Origin: Oerskovia enterophila
GTDB lineage: Bacteria; Actinomycetota; Actinomycetes; Actinomycetales; Cellulomonadaceae
NCBI RefSeq assembly: GCF_001692445.1
Contig: NZ_MAQA01000016.1
Location: 1 to 64,000, forward strand
Reading direction: 5' to 3'
Length of the DNA: 64,000 nucleotides
Positions 34,483 through 43,789 of the stretch are shown here, in pieces. The first letter of the stretch is position 1; every line of letters begins with the position of its first letter. Both the position numbers and the translations under genes were made by a program. The notes beneath the pieces are model-generated. The model was not told where the DNA came from and ran no database searches. It saw only the letters and a program-made list of their open reading frames with translations.

Positions 34483-34501
34483 AGCGGCTCGAGCTAGCGG
34501 G

Positions 34502-35701
34502 TCAGGACAGAACCCGCAGCTTGACGGTTGCGTCCATCGCGCGCAGCGCCTCGATCGCGGCCGGCTCGAGCTCCGAGCCGACGTCGGTCACCACGTAGCC
34601 GAGCTCACCGCGGGTCGCGAGCATCTGACCCTCGATGTTGGTGCCGTGCTCCGCGAGCACGGCGTTGACGGCTGCCAGCACGCCCGGGGTGTTGCGGTGC
34701 AGGTGCGCGATCCGGCTCACGCCCGTGCTCTGCTCGAGCGCCAGACCGGGCATGTTGACGCTGAGCGTGGTCGAGCCCGTGGCGAGGTAGTCGCGGAGCT
34801 TGCCGGCGACGAACTGGCCGATCGACTCCTGGGCCTCCTCCGTGGAGCCACCGATGTGCGGGGTCAGGATCACGTTCGGCAGACCACGGAGGTCCGACTC
34901 GAAGTGGTCGCCGCGCTTCTTGGGCTCCTCGGGGAAGACGTCGATCGCCGCGCCGGACAGGTGCCCGGACAGGATGGCCTCCCGCAGAGCCCCCGTGTCG
35001 ACGACGAAGCCGCGCGAGAGGTTGAGCAGGATCGAGCCCGGGCGCATGCGCGAGAGCTGCTTCTCGCCGAACAGGCCGGCGTTGCCGCCGCGCCCGTCCA
35101 CGTGCAGGGTCACGACGTCGGCGGTCTCCAGGAGCTCGTCGAGGGTGTCCATGCGACGGGCGTTGCCCAGCGCGAGCTTCTCGGCCGTGTCGTAGAAGAT
35201 GACCGACATGCCGAGCGCCTCGGCCACGACCGAGAGCTGGGTCCCGATGTTGCCGTAGCCGATGATGCCCAGGGTGCGGCCACGGACCTCGTGCGCGCCC
35301 TCGGCCGACTTGTCCCAGATGCCGTCGTGGAGCGCGCGGTCGCGCTCGGTCAGGCGCCGGGTCAGCGCGATGATCTCGGCCAGGGCGATCTCCACGACCG
35401 ACCGGGTGTTCGAGAACGGGGCGTTGAACGTCGCGACACCGTGCGAGGCGGCAGCCTTGAGGTCGATCTGGTTGGTGCCGATGCAGAACGCGCCGATCGC
35501 GACGAGGTCCGGTGCGGACTCGATGACGCGGGCGGTCACGTTGGTCTTGGACCGGATGCCGAGGATGTTGACGCCCTGGAGCGCCTCGATCAGCTCGGCC
35601 TCGTCCATGGCCCCGGATCGCACGGTCACGTCGATGCCGGCGGACTCGAAGATCGAGGTGGCGAGTGGGTGCAGGTTTTCGAGGAAGAGGGCGCGTAGCA
35701 C
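34502..35701 (-). CDS. serA: D-3-phosphoglycerate dehydrogenase
   Basis: First committed step of serine synthesis. 399 residues, the short Escherichia coli-like type with a single C-terminal ACT domain (about 325-399, RNTPGVLAAVNAVLAEHGTN) for serine feedback, not the long type usual in mycobacteria. NAD-binding GYGNIG at 148-153, SRGFVVDTGAL, and the catalytic His in TPHIGGSTEEAQ. I use GTG 35701 because homologues start LLLEN/FLEN-like at this point; CACCAT lies 6 nt upstream. The GGGAGG that touches the GTG is too close to act as its Shine-Dalgarno. About 150 bp separate it from helD, also on the minus strand; nothing is seen in that gap. Confidence 0.93.
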   Translation of the reverse strand: MLRALFLENLHPLATSIFESAGIDVTVRSGAMDEAELIEALQGVNILGIRSKTNVTARVIESAPDLVAIGAFCIGTNQIDLKAAASHGVATFNAPFSNTRSVVEIALAEIIALTRRLTERDRALHDGIWDKSAEGAHEVRGRTLGIIGYGNIGTQLSVVAEALGMSVIFYDTAEKLALGNARRMDTLDELLETADVVTLHVDGRGGNAGLFGEKQLSRMRPGSILLNLSRGFVVDTGALREAILSGHLSGAAIDVFPEEPKKRGDHFESDLRGLPNVILTPHIGGSTEEAQESIGQFVAGKLRDYLATGSTTLSVNMPGLALEQSTGVSRIAHLHRNTPGVLAAVNAVLAEHGTNIEGQMLATRGELGYVVTDVGSELEPAAIEALRAMDATVKLRVLS

Positions 35702-35851
35702 CTCCCTATGGTGCTCCGAGTTGCCATGAGCACCAAACGAGTCTTGTCCTTCGGACGCCCGGCACGGCTGGCCGGACGCCGTCCGGGCGCACCACGCGAC
35801 AGGTCCGACGACGCCGGTCGGGCACCTCGCCCGGCCCGCGCCGCGCGCGCC

Positions 35852-38248
35852 TCAGTCGGCGAACCCTCCGGGCAGGGGCTGTGCGTGCACGACGACGAGT
35901 CGCTGGGTGGGTCGCGTCATGGCCACGTAGAGGTCCGAGGCGCCCGAGGTGGCGGCGAGGATCTCGGCCGGCTCGACCAGGACGACGGCGTCGAACTCGA
36001 GGCCCTTGCTCTGCGTGGGGCTCAGGACCGTCAGCGCCGCGGCGAGCGCGCCGGGGAGGGCCGCGGCCGGACCGGCGAGCAGCGGCGTCGAGCCGTGCGC
36101 CTCGACCAGCTGCTCGCGCACCTCGCCCACGCGCCCGGCCGGGACGACCACGGCGACCCGGCCTGCGCCGTCGGGCCCGACGAACTCCGCCAGCGCCGCG
36201 CGGACCCGTGCGACGACCTCCGGTCCCACGGCACCAGCAACGGGGACCGGGGCCAGCACGAGGGCTCCCGGGACGTCGCGCGCCGAGGTGAGCGACGACG
36301 TCGGGAGGCCCGACGCGGCCGCGAACCGCTGCGCGGTGTCCGCGATCTGGGTGGGCGTGCGGTAGTTGACGGTCAGGGTCGCCTGCCGCCACGCGTCGCG
36401 CAGCAGCGGGTCGAGCATGCTCGCCCACGACCGCGCACCCGCGAGCGAGGACGTCTGGGCGACGTCGCCGACGATCGTCATGGACCGTGTGGGGCAGCGG
36501 CGCACCAGGGCGCGCCACGCCATCGCGGAGAGCTCCTGGGCCTCGTCGACCACGACGTGCGCGTACGTCCACGTGCGGTCCTGGGCAGCGCGCTCGGCCG
36601 TGGTCAGGCGCGAGCCCCCGCCGCCGAAGCGGTCCGCGAGGATCTCCGCCCCCACGATCCCGCCGCCTGCCCCCGAGGACTCGAGCACCTGGCGCGCGTA
36701 CTCGAGGTTCGCCGCGCGGTCCGCGGCCTCGGCCTTGGCCTGGGCGCGGGCAGCCTGGTCGTCCTCGCCCAGGAGCTCGGCGGCCTCGTCGAGCAGGGGC
36801 ACGTCCGCGGGCGTCCAGGGTGAGCCCTGGGGGCGTGCGAGGGCCGCACGGTCCGCGCGTGACATGTCGGGTGCCGCCTCGGCGAGGCGGTGCGGCTTGA
36901 CGAACAGGTCCTCGATCAGGCGCTCGGGCGTGAGCGGCATCCAGGCGAGGTTGAGCGCGATCCGGATCTCGCGCTGCCGACGCAGGTCGTCGATCACCTC
37001 GGCCCGCTCCTCGGGAGCGACCGGCCCGCCGAGCTCGGCGAGGTACTGGTCGGCGAGCCGGCCCAGCATCTCGCGCACGAACGGGACGCGGGCGAGGTTG
37101 TGCGGCTTGTGGGTGCGGTGGGCCTTGGCGATCGCGTCGCGCACGTCGGAGCGGCGGACCACCAGGTCGTGCCCGTCGATGCGCAGGTGCTGGTCCGCGG
37201 CGGGCACGCGCTGGCGTGCGCGGACGGCCCGCTGGACGATCCTGGCCCAGGACGCGCGGCCCTTGATGCGGGCCACCTCGGGGGACTCCTCGCCGTCGGC
37301 GACGAGTCCCGGGAGCAGCTCGGCGATCGTGGTGCTCACGACGCCGGTCTCGCCGAGCGAGGGCAGGACCTGGTCGATGTAGTGCAGGAAGGACAGGCTG
37401 GGGCCGACCAGCAGGACGCCCGAGCGCTCGAGCAGGCGGCGGTGGGCGTACAGGAGGTAGGCCGCGCGGTGCAGCGCGACGGCTGTCTTGCCGGTGCCCG
37501 GCCCGCCCTGGACCACCAGGGCGCCCGCGAGCTCCGAGCGGATGATCGCGTCCTGCTCGGCCTGGATCGTCGCGACGATGTCGCCCATGCGGCTCGTCCG
37601 GCCGGCCGCCATGGCGGCGAGCAGAGCCCCCTCGCCCGAGAGCGAGGACTGCGAGGCCGAGTCCGAGGACAGGTCGAGGACCTCGTCCTCGAGCCCGGTC
37701 ACGCTGCGTCCCCTGGTCACGAGGTGCCGACGGCGCCGCACCCCGTCGGGGTGGGCCGCGGTCGCCCGGTAGAACGCCTGGGCGGCGGGAGCCCGCCAGT
37801 CGGTGAGGATCGAGGCGTGGTCCTCGTCGGACAGGCCGATCCGGCCGACGTAGCGCGTGGTGTCGTCGTCGAGGTCGAGCCGTCCGAAGGTCAGGCGCTC
37901 CTCGACGGACTCGAGCTGCGCGAGCCGGTCCTCGTAGAGGGTCGCGAACGCGTCGCGCTCGCTGCGGTTCTGGGGGGACCCGGACGGGCCGCCGCGGCGG
38001 ACGCCCGCCAGGCGGGCCCGGGTCGCGGCACGCAGCTCGTCGAGGCGGGCGTAGAGCGTGTCGACGACGAGCTGTTCCTTGCCGATCTCCTCCTGTCGTC
38101 CGGAGGGTTGGTGGTCCGGCGTGGCCGTGACCTGTCCGTCCGGAGCCCGTGTCCCGCTCGTCCGGTCGCTCGTCTCGCGCACCCTGATCCGTCCTGTCCT
38201 CTGGTCCCACGTGGCCCGCTCGCGCACCCCCGCGATGCAGCCGTCCAT
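35852..38248 (-). CDS. helD: HelD-like RNA polymerase-associated helicase
   Basis: SF1 (UvrD/Rep-like) ATPase of the HelD family, which binds RNA polymerase and removes it from stalled complexes; some actinobacterial members (HelR) protect against rifampicin. 798 residues. N-terminal coiled-coil arm about 52-120 (EEIGKEQLVVDTLYARLDEL), Walker A GGPGTGKT at 248-255, VVVDEAQELS, TLTVNYRTPTQIAD, and the late SPTQSKGLEFDAVVLV with YVAMTRPTQRL. ATG 38248 gives the longest plausible product; several in-frame GTGs lie in the first 30 codons, so the start is uncertain. Divergent from the signalling module. Confidence 0.88.
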   Translation of the reverse strand: MDGCIAGVRERATWDQRTGRIRVRETSDRTSGTRAPDGQVTATPDHQPSGRQEEIGKEQLVVDTLYARLDELRAATRARLAGVRRGGPSGSPQNRSERDAFATLYEDRLAQLESVEERLTFGRLDLDDDTTRYVGRIGLSDEDHASILTDWRAPAAQAFYRATAAHPDGVRRRRHLVTRGRSVTGLEDEVLDLSSDSASQSSLSGEGALLAAMAAGRTSRMGDIVATIQAEQDAIIRSELAGALVVQGGPGTGKTAVALHRAAYLLYAHRRLLERSGVLLVGPSLSFLHYIDQVLPSLGETGVVSTTIAELLPGLVADGEESPEVARIKGRASWARIVQRAVRARQRVPAADQHLRIDGHDLVVRRSDVRDAIAKAHRTHKPHNLARVPFVREMLGRLADQYLAELGGPVAPEERAEVIDDLRRQREIRIALNLAWMPLTPERLIEDLFVKPHRLAEAAPDMSRADRAALARPQGSPWTPADVPLLDEAAELLGEDDQAARAQAKAEAADRAANLEYARQVLESSGAGGGIVGAEILADRFGGGGSRLTTAERAAQDRTWTYAHVVVDEAQELSAMAWRALVRRCPTRSMTIVGDVAQTSSLAGARSWASMLDPLLRDAWRQATLTVNYRTPTQIADTAQRFAAASGLPTSSLTSARDVPGALVLAPVPVAGAVGPEVVARVRAALAEFVGPDGAGRVAVVVPAGRVGEVREQLVEAHGSTPLLAGPAAALPGALAAALTVLSPTQSKGLEFDAVVLVEPAEILAATSGASDLYVAMTRPTQRLVVVHAQPLPGGFAD

Positions 38249-38482
38249 TATTGCCGATCCGGGCGGTCCCGGGGGCCATCCGACCGAGGCGCGGACCGCG
38301 GGCGGACCGGGGAGGGGCGGCGCGTCGGACAGGGGGGGACGGGCGAGGGTCCGGGCCGCCCGGACCCGGTCGTGCGGGCGCCCCCGCACGTGGGGCGGCG
38401 CAGGAGGCGCGCCCGCATCCCACCGCGAGGCAGCGCTGTCCTCTACGATCGGGAACCATGGCGAGAGTGGGGAGTGCACGTC

Positions 38483-39793
38483 GTGGTGACTGACCCCGTG
38501 CCGCCCCGTGCTCAGGACGGTGCCCCCGCGGTCCTCTCGCCCGAGGACCTGCTGCGGGTCCTGCTCGTCGAGGACGACGACGGGGACGCGATCCTCGTCG
38601 AGGAGCTGCTCGAGGACGCGAGCGTCAACGTCGAGCTGCACCGGGCGACCGCGCTCGACGAGGCGCTGGAGAAGCTCGGCCAGCACGACGTGCACTGCAT
38701 CCTGCTGGACCTCGGTCTGCCCGACGCCGTGGGTCTGTCCGCGGTCGAACGGCTGCAGTCTCGACCCAACCCGCCGGCCCTCGTGGTCCTGACCGGGCAC
38801 ACCGGGATCGACCTCGGGGTCCAGGCCGTGGCGGCAGGCGCCGACGACTACCTGGTCAAGGGAGAGGTCGACGGTGATCTCCTCGGTCGATCGGTCCGGT
38901 ACGCGGTGCAGCGCCGTCGCTCCAAGGAGCAGCAGCGTGCGCTGTACCGCAGCGAGGTCCGGGCCGCGGAGACCGCTCGCCTCGAGCGCGCCCTCCTGCC
39001 CAAGGCGCTCGTCTCCGACGAGCGGATCGCTGTCATGGTCGGCTACATCCCCGGAGGCAACGGGCTGCTCGGCGGCGACTTCTACGACGCGGTCGAGCGC
39101 AGCGACGGGAGCGTCCTGTGCCTGATCGGTGACGTCGCGGGGCACGGACCCGACGAGGCGGCTCTCGGCGCGACGCTGCGCACGGCGTGGCGCACGCTCG
39201 TCCTGTCGGACGTCGCCCCCGACCAGATCCTGCCGCTGGTCGAGCGGGTCCTGGTGCCCGAGGGTGCCCGCCCCGAGGTGTTCGTCACGCTGTGCCAGGT
39301 CGTCATCTCCGCCGACCGGTCCGGGGTCGACCTCTACCTCGCGGGGCACATGCCCCCGCTGCTTCTCCAGGAGTCCTGCTCGGAGCTCCCGACGGCGTCG
39401 CGCGGGCGGGCGCTCGGCATCCCCGTGGGCGGGGGCTGGCGCGCCGAGCACGTGGAGCTCGAGGCGCCCTGGGCGCTCATGCTCTACACCGACGGACTCA
39501 TCGAGGCGACGCTGGCGGAGGACCCGGCGATCCCGGGGACGGGGTTCGTCCCCGGGGCTCCGGGACGCAGGGAGCGGCTCGGGGTCGCTGGGCTCCTCGC
39601 TGCGGTCGACACCGAGATCGCGCACGGGGGCGAAGGGCTCGTCGAGCGGGTCTTCCGCCGTGTCCGGGACCTGCACGGCGGCCCCCTGGCCGACGACGCG
39701 GCGGTCCTCGTGGTCGGCTGGGGCGGGCCGGACCAGGCGGCTCGTGGCGAGCGGACCGCGACCCTCGCGGACTCCGACGAGTGGTCGCAGTGA
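38483..39793 (+). CDS. Response regulator with PP2C (RsbU-type) phosphatase output
   Basis: 436 residues. Receiver domain about 24-145 with acidic pocket Glu30/Asp31/Asp32, phospho-acceptor Asp76 (CILLDLGLPD), Thr104 and Lys126. A short coiled linker (RRRSKEQQRALYRSEVRAAE) leads to a PP2C-type serine phosphatase domain about 180-420 with GGDFYDAVE, IGDVAGHG, VTLCQVVI, AGHMPPLLL, LYTDGLIEA and GPLADDAAVLVV. These enzymes dephosphorylate anti-anti-sigma factors, releasing alternative sigma factors. GTG 38483 has GGGGAG 8 nt upstream. Overlaps the kinase gene by GTGA, so they act together. Confidence 0.92.
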   Translation: MVTDPVPPRAQDGAPAVLSPEDLLRVLLVEDDDGDAILVEELLEDASVNVELHRATALDEALEKLGQHDVHCILLDLGLPDAVGLSAVERLQSRPNPPALVVLTGHTGIDLGVQAVAAGADDYLVKGEVDGDLLGRSVRYAVQRRRSKEQQRALYRSEVRAAETARLERALLPKALVSDERIAVMVGYIPGGNGLLGGDFYDAVERSDGSVLCLIGDVAGHGPDEAALGATLRTAWRTLVLSDVAPDQILPLVERVLVPEGARPEVFVTLCQVVISADRSGVDLYLAGHMPPLLLQESCSELPTASRGRALGIPVGGGWRAEHVELEAPWALMLYTDGLIEATLAEDPAIPGTGFVPGAPGRRERLGVAGLLAAVDTEIAHGGEGLVERVFRRVRDLHGGPLADDAAVLVVGWGGPDQAARGERTATLADSDEWSQ

Positions 39794-41445
39794 CGGCAGG
39801 GCAGTCGACGGCACAGGGCGCGGACACCGAGAGGGAGCCCGAGATCCTCGCGGGGACAGCGCCGCAGGGCGCGTCCTTGCGGCGCCGCCTCGGTGTCCTG
39901 CTGGTGGTCGCCGCGGCGATCCTGCTCGCGGTCCTCGTGACCTCGGTCGTTGCTCTCCTCAACGTCGTGCGCATCCAGGACGAGGTGACCAACCCCTACT
40001 TCACGGCCATCACCCAGGCGGACACGGCGTACATCTCGCTCGTGGACGCCGAGTCGTCGGTGCGGGCCTTCCTCGCGACGGGTGTCGAGGTCAACCTCGA
40101 GCCGTTCGAGCGCTCGGTCGGCTCGGACGGGTCGGTGTCCCTCCACGACGAGGCGACGTCGGAGGTGCTCGCGGTCTCACCTCCGGTGGCGGCCGCCCTC
40201 GACAGGGCGTCGACGGCCATCCACGAGTGGGCCCTCGGGTACGCCGTGCCGTCCGTCCAGAAGGTGCAGGACGGCGGCCCGGAGGCCGTGACGACCGACG
40301 ACAAGCTCGAGGGCGCTCGTCTGTTCGACGACGCCCGGGTCGCGACGGGCGACTACATCACGGTCCTGCGGTCCGTCCGGGCGGAGAAGGTCGAGGAGCT
40401 CGAGAGCTGGACGCAGGTGCTCTTCGGGTCGGTCCTCGTCCTCGTCCTGGCCGCGCTGCTGGTGGGCGCGGTCCTGTGGAGCGTGCTCAAGCGGTGGATC
40501 ACCGAGCCCGTGACCTCGCTCGCGCACCAGGTGCGCGTCGTCAGCGGCGGTCGGCTGCGGCAGCCGGTCGCGGTCAGCGCGCCGGGCGAGATCGGGGCGC
40601 TCGCGATCGACATCGAGCACATGCGCCAGGAGCTCGTGAGCCAGGTGGCCGAGATCCGTGCGTCGCACGAGGAGGTCGAGCTCTCCCACGAGCTGCTCGC
40701 TGCCCAGGCCCAGGAGCTCGAACGCTCGAACCGCGACCTGGAGCAGTTCGCCTACGTCGCCTCGCACGACCTCCAGGAGCCGTTGCGCAAGGTCGCGTCG
40801 TTCACCCAGCTGCTGCAGAAGCGGTACGGCGGACAGCTCGACGACCGTGCGGACCAGTACATCGAGTTCGCGGTCGACGGGGCCAAGCGGATGCAGCGGC
40901 TCATCCAGGACCTGCTCGGGTTCTCGCGCGTCGGACGGACCGGGACCGAACGGGTCCAGGTCGACCTCGAGAAGTCGCTCGCGGTGGCCCTGTCCGACCT
41001 CGAGGACAAGATCGCCACGACGGGCGCGGTCGTGACGCACGACCCGCTCCCCACGGTCCGCGGCGAGAAGGCCCTGCTCGAACAGCTCTTCGTCAACCTC
41101 GTGGGCAACGCGATCAAGTTCCGCGACCCGGAGCGTCCGCCGGTCGTCCACGTCGGGGTCCGGGCGAGCGAGCGCGCGTGGGAGCTCAGCGTGGTCGACA
41201 ACGGGATCGGGATCGACGCGCAGTACGCCGAACGGGTCTTCGTCATCTTCCAGCGGCTGCACCCCAAGGACGTCTACGAGGGGACGGGGATCGGCCTCGC
41301 GCTGTGCAAGCGGATCGTGGAGTACCACGGCGGGCGCATCTGGCTCGAGCCGACCGAGGGCGGCGGGACGACGGTCCGGTTCACGATCGCGCACGCCTAC
41401 GACCCCTCTGCCGCCGCCCAGCGGCCCTCGCACGACGCGCCGTAG
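39790..41445 (+). CDS. Membrane sensor histidine kinase
   Basis: 551 residues. TM1 about 35-59, an extracytoplasmic sensor of about 150 residues (NPYFTAITQADTAYISLVDA, VRAFLATGVEV; CHASE3-like in appearance), TM2 about 209-232, HAMP about 232-284, a coiled linker, then the dimerisation domain with the phospho-acceptor His326 in FAYVASHDLQEPLRKV, and the ATPase domain with NLVGNAIKF, VVDNGIGID and GTGIGLALCKRI. The SHDLQEPLR H-box is typical of phytochrome-like kinases paired with Rcp1-type receivers. Expected to phosphorylate one or both receivers encoded beside it. GTG 39790 overlaps the preceding stop; GTG 39781 is possible. Confidence 0.93.
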   Translation: MTAGQSTAQGADTEREPEILAGTAPQGASLRRRLGVLLVVAAAILLAVLVTSVVALLNVVRIQDEVTNPYFTAITQADTAYISLVDAESSVRAFLATGVEVNLEPFERSVGSDGSVSLHDEATSEVLAVSPPVAAALDRASTAIHEWALGYAVPSVQKVQDGGPEAVTTDDKLEGARLFDDARVATGDYITVLRSVRAEKVEELESWTQVLFGSVLVLVLAALLVGAVLWSVLKRWITEPVTSLAHQVRVVSGGRLRQPVAVSAPGEIGALAIDIEHMRQELVSQVAEIRASHEEVELSHELLAAQAQELERSNRDLEQFAYVASHDLQEPLRKVASFTQLLQKRYGGQLDDRADQYIEFAVDGAKRMQRLIQDLLGFSRVGRTGTERVQVDLEKSLAVALSDLEDKIATTGAVVTHDPLPTVRGEKALLEQLFVNLVGNAIKFRDPERPPVVHVGVRASERAWELSVVDNGIGIDAQYAERVFVIFQRLHPKDVYEGTGIGLALCKRIVEYHGGRIWLEPTEGGGTTVRFTIAHAYDPSAAAQRPSHDAP

Positions 41446-41515
41446 CCGACGGAGCCCTGCGACGTGCCGCCACGTGCTGCGACGTGTGCGGCAGCTCGTC
41501 GACTAGGCTCGCGGC

Positions 41516-42010
41516 GTGGCCCCGGAGGACCGGGGCGACCTGGGGACGACGGACTGCGGGGCACACGGCATGAGCAACGGGCACAAGGTGATCGACGTCC
41601 TGCTGGTCGAGGACGACCCGGGCGACGTCCTGATGACGCGCGAGGCGTTCGAGGACCACAAGCTCACGAACCGGCTCTCGGTCGTCAGCGACGGCGTCAG
41701 CGCGATGGCCTTCCTGCGCAAGGAGGGGGAGTACGCGGACGCGCCGACCCCGGACCTGATCCTCCTGGACCTGAACCTTCCGCGCATGGACGGTCGTGAG
41801 GTCCTGGGCGAGCTCAAGTCGGACCCGGCCCTCCGCCAGATCCCCGTCGTCGTGCTCACGACGTCCGAGGCCGAGGAGGACGTCGTGCGTTCCTACTCGC
41901 TGCACGCGAACGCCTACGTGACCAAGCCGGTCGACTTCGACCGCTTCATCGACGTGGTCCGTCAGATCGACGACTTCTTCGTCACCGTGGTGCGTCTCCC
42001 CGGGCGCTGA
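41516..42010 (+). CDS. Stand-alone receiver (Rcp1-like)
   Basis: 164 residues, receiver domain only: [20 protein letters not shown], phospho-acceptor Asp85 in [27 protein letters not shown] and [11 protein letters not shown] (Lys137). The VEDDPGD opening and the spacing match Rcp1-type phosphoshuttle receivers used with SHDLQEPLR kinases. No DNA-binding output. GTG 41516 is chosen because TAGGCT lies exactly 6 nt upstream; ATG 41570 (MSNGHKV) would give the more usual family length. It lies 70 bp after the kinase and may have its own promoter. Confidence 0.88.
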   Translation: MAPEDRGDLGTTDCGAHGMSNGHKVIDVLLVEDDPGDVLMTREAFEDHKLTNRLSVVSDGVSAMAFLRKEGEYADAPTPDLILLDLNLPRMDGREVLGELKSDPALRQIPVVVLTTSEAEEDVVRSYSLHANAYVTKPVDFDRFIDVVRQIDDFFVTVVRLPGR

Positions 42011-42047
42011 CCGACCCGGGGCACGGCCCCGGCCGGTACGGCCTCGG

Positions 42048-42075
42048 TGTGCCCTGTGCCCTGTGCCCTGTGCCC
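42048..42075. repeat. Heptamer tandem repeat TGTGCCC x4
   Basis: Four exact copies of TGTGCCC in a row, followed by a degenerate fifth (CGTGCCG). It lies in the 243-bp gap between the receiver gene and the PAC2 gene. Nothing else is seen in that gap except the PAC2 ribosome-binding site. Confidence 0.9.
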
Positions 42076-42253
42076 CGTGCCGGCACGGCTCGCCCGTCGT
42101 CGGGACCGAGGTCCCGGCCCGGGAAGGTTCCGACGGTGCGTGGTGTTGTCCTGATCGAACCGCCGACGAGCGGCCTGCGTGGACCGGGACGGTCCTCGTG
42201 GCTCGTCGCCCGGGGCGGGCGGTACGGATCGCACGACGACGGAGGAGCAGCTG

Positions 42254-43201
42254 GTGTTGGACCCACGAGGGATCTACGAGGTGGACGAGGCCGCGGTGGC
42301 GCGCGTCCTGCCCGCGGCGACGCATGCACAGGAGGGGGCCTCGCTCCGCGCGGTCGGCCCGGTCCTGCTGCACTCGGTGCGCGGGTTCGTGGACGCCGGC
42401 ACGGCCGGCGACCTCGCGGTCGAGCACCTGCTCGAGGAGTTCGAGGTCACGCGCCTGGTCACGTTCGACGTGGACCAGCTCCTCGACTACCGCTCCAAGC
42501 GCGTGACGATGGTCTTCGACGCGGACCGGTGGGCCTCGTACGACGAGCCGTTCCTTGCGATCGACCACGTGCGCGACGCCGAGGGGACGGGCTTCCTGCT
42601 CCTGCACGGTATCGAGCCGGACCTGCAGTGGGAGCGCGTGGTCGCCGCGCTGCGCGAGCTCGTGGACAGGTTCGACGTCTCGCTCGTCGTCGGATTCCAC
42701 GGCATCCCCATGGGCATCCCGCACACGCGTCCGCTCTCGGTGACCGCGCACGCGACCCGGCGCGAGCTGATCGAGGACCACACGTCGTGGTTCGGCACGG
42801 TCAAGGTCCCGGGCTCGTTGGCCGCGCTGCTCGAGCTGCGTCTCGGGGAGTCGGGGCACGACGCCCTGGGCTTCACGGTGCACGTCCCGCACTACCTCGC
42901 GCAGTCGCCGTTCCCGCCGGCGGCGGTCGTCGCGCTCGAGAACGTCCAGCGGTCGACGGGTCTCGACCTGCGCGTCGCGGCGCTCGCGGACGCGTCCCAG
43001 GAGGCAGTCCAGGAGGTCGAGCGGCAGATGGCGGAGTCCGAGGAGGTCACGGCCGTGGTGCGTGCGCTCGAGGAGCAGTACGACGCGTTCGCCCGGTCGG
43101 TGGGCCGCACGAGCCTGCTCGCGGACTCCGCTCCCATCCCGACGGCGGACGAGCTCGGGGCCGAGTTCGAGCGTTTCCTCGCCCAGCAGGGTGGCGAGTG
43201 A
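42254..43201 (+). CDS. PAC2 family protein
   Basis: 315-residue protein of the PAC2 (proteasome assembly chaperone 2-like) family. It has GPVLLHSVRGFVDAGTAGDL, TRLVTFDVDQLLDYRSKRV, FLLLHGIEPDLQWERVVAAL, VVGFHGIPMGIPHTRPL and HVPHYLAQSPFPPAAVVALE, the usual order for actinobacterial members. The bacterial function is unproven; a link to proteasome or ATP-grasp ligase partners is inference. GTG 42254 has GGAGGAG with 6-nt spacing and gives VLDPRGIYEVDE, which fits family N-termini. Confidence 0.88.
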   Translation: MLDPRGIYEVDEAAVARVLPAATHAQEGASLRAVGPVLLHSVRGFVDAGTAGDLAVEHLLEEFEVTRLVTFDVDQLLDYRSKRVTMVFDADRWASYDEPFLAIDHVRDAEGTGFLLLHGIEPDLQWERVVAALRELVDRFDVSLVVGFHGIPMGIPHTRPLSVTAHATRRELIEDHTSWFGTVKVPGSLAALLELRLGESGHDALGFTVHVPHYLAQSPFPPAAVVALENVQRSTGLDLRVAALADASQEAVQEVERQMAESEEVTAVVRALEEQYDAFARSVGRTSLLADSAPIPTADELGAEFERFLAQQGGE

Positions 43202-43513
43202 CGGTCCCTCGCGGAGGTTCTGCGGAGGTTGTGGGGACGAATCACGGTATTTCCCGGCGTTTGACGTGGCGAACCTCACCTTGACCGTGCAAAACTAGGT
43301 CTCGTTGCAGTGACGTGCTCGAGACATGCCTTCGCGTGAACCGGTGTCGACGCAGCAGGATCCCGGTCCGCCGGGGTCGTGCCTGTCCAGCCGGCGGTCG
43401 CCACGACCGGAACCACGCGGAGCGGGTCGCGGGTCCGGCTGCGACGGCTCGATGAACGGGCGAAGGGTCCGTTCGCGGATGTCCCCGGTTGGACAGAAGG
43501 TACGAGGAACAGC
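43202..43513 (+). promoter_or_regulatory. Long leader region of the cold-shock gene
   Basis: 312 bp without a supported gene. TTGACC (43281-43286) and TAGGTC (43296-43301) are visible, but their spacing (9 bp) is too short for a standard promoter, so I do not assign one. A transcript starting near 43300 would have a leader of about 200 nt, as is common for cold-shock genes whose 5' region is an RNA thermosensor. No clear single structure was found by eye. Confidence 0.4.
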
Positions 43514-43717
43514 ATGGCGCAGGGTTCTGTGAAGTGGTTCAACGCTGAGAAGGGCTATGGGTTCATCGCCCAGGACGACGGCGGAGCCGACGTCTTCGTC
43601 CACTACTCGGCGATCGAGGCCCAGGGCTACCGGTCGCTCGAAGAGGCTCAGCGTGTCGAGTTCGAGATCACCCAGGGGCCCAAGGGCCCGCAGGCGGAGA
43701 ACGTCCGCCCGCTCTGA
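43514..43717 (+). CDS. csp: Cold-shock protein
   Basis: 67-residue single OB-fold RNA chaperone. [20 protein letters not shown] carries RNP1 (KGYGFI) and VFVHYSAI is RNP2; it ends [16 protein letters not shown]. Length and motifs are standard CspA. ATG 43514 is the only sensible start; GAGGAA lies just upstream. Followed by a strong palindromic terminator shared with the convergent spermidine-synthase-like gene. Confidence 0.97.
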   Translation: MAQGSVKWFNAEKGYGFIAQDDGGADVFVHYSAIEAQGYRSLEEAQRVEFEITQGPKGPQAENVRPL

Positions 43718-43753
43718 TCTCCCTGATCTTCTCCCGGTTCTCGCGAACCGGAG

Positions 43754-43787
43754 CCGGAGGCCGCACCCTGCAGGGTGCGGCCTCCGG
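43754..43787. terminator. Bidirectional terminator after csp
   Basis: Perfect 34-bp palindrome (17-bp arms 43754-43770 and 43771-43787), between the csp stop and the stop of the convergent gene 2 bp further on. Confidence 0.9.
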
Positions 43788-43789
43788 TG

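Noticed and set aside
43261-43301. TTGACG/TTGACC with TAGGTC as the csp promoter
   Set aside because: Neither pair gives a workable -35/-10 spacing.
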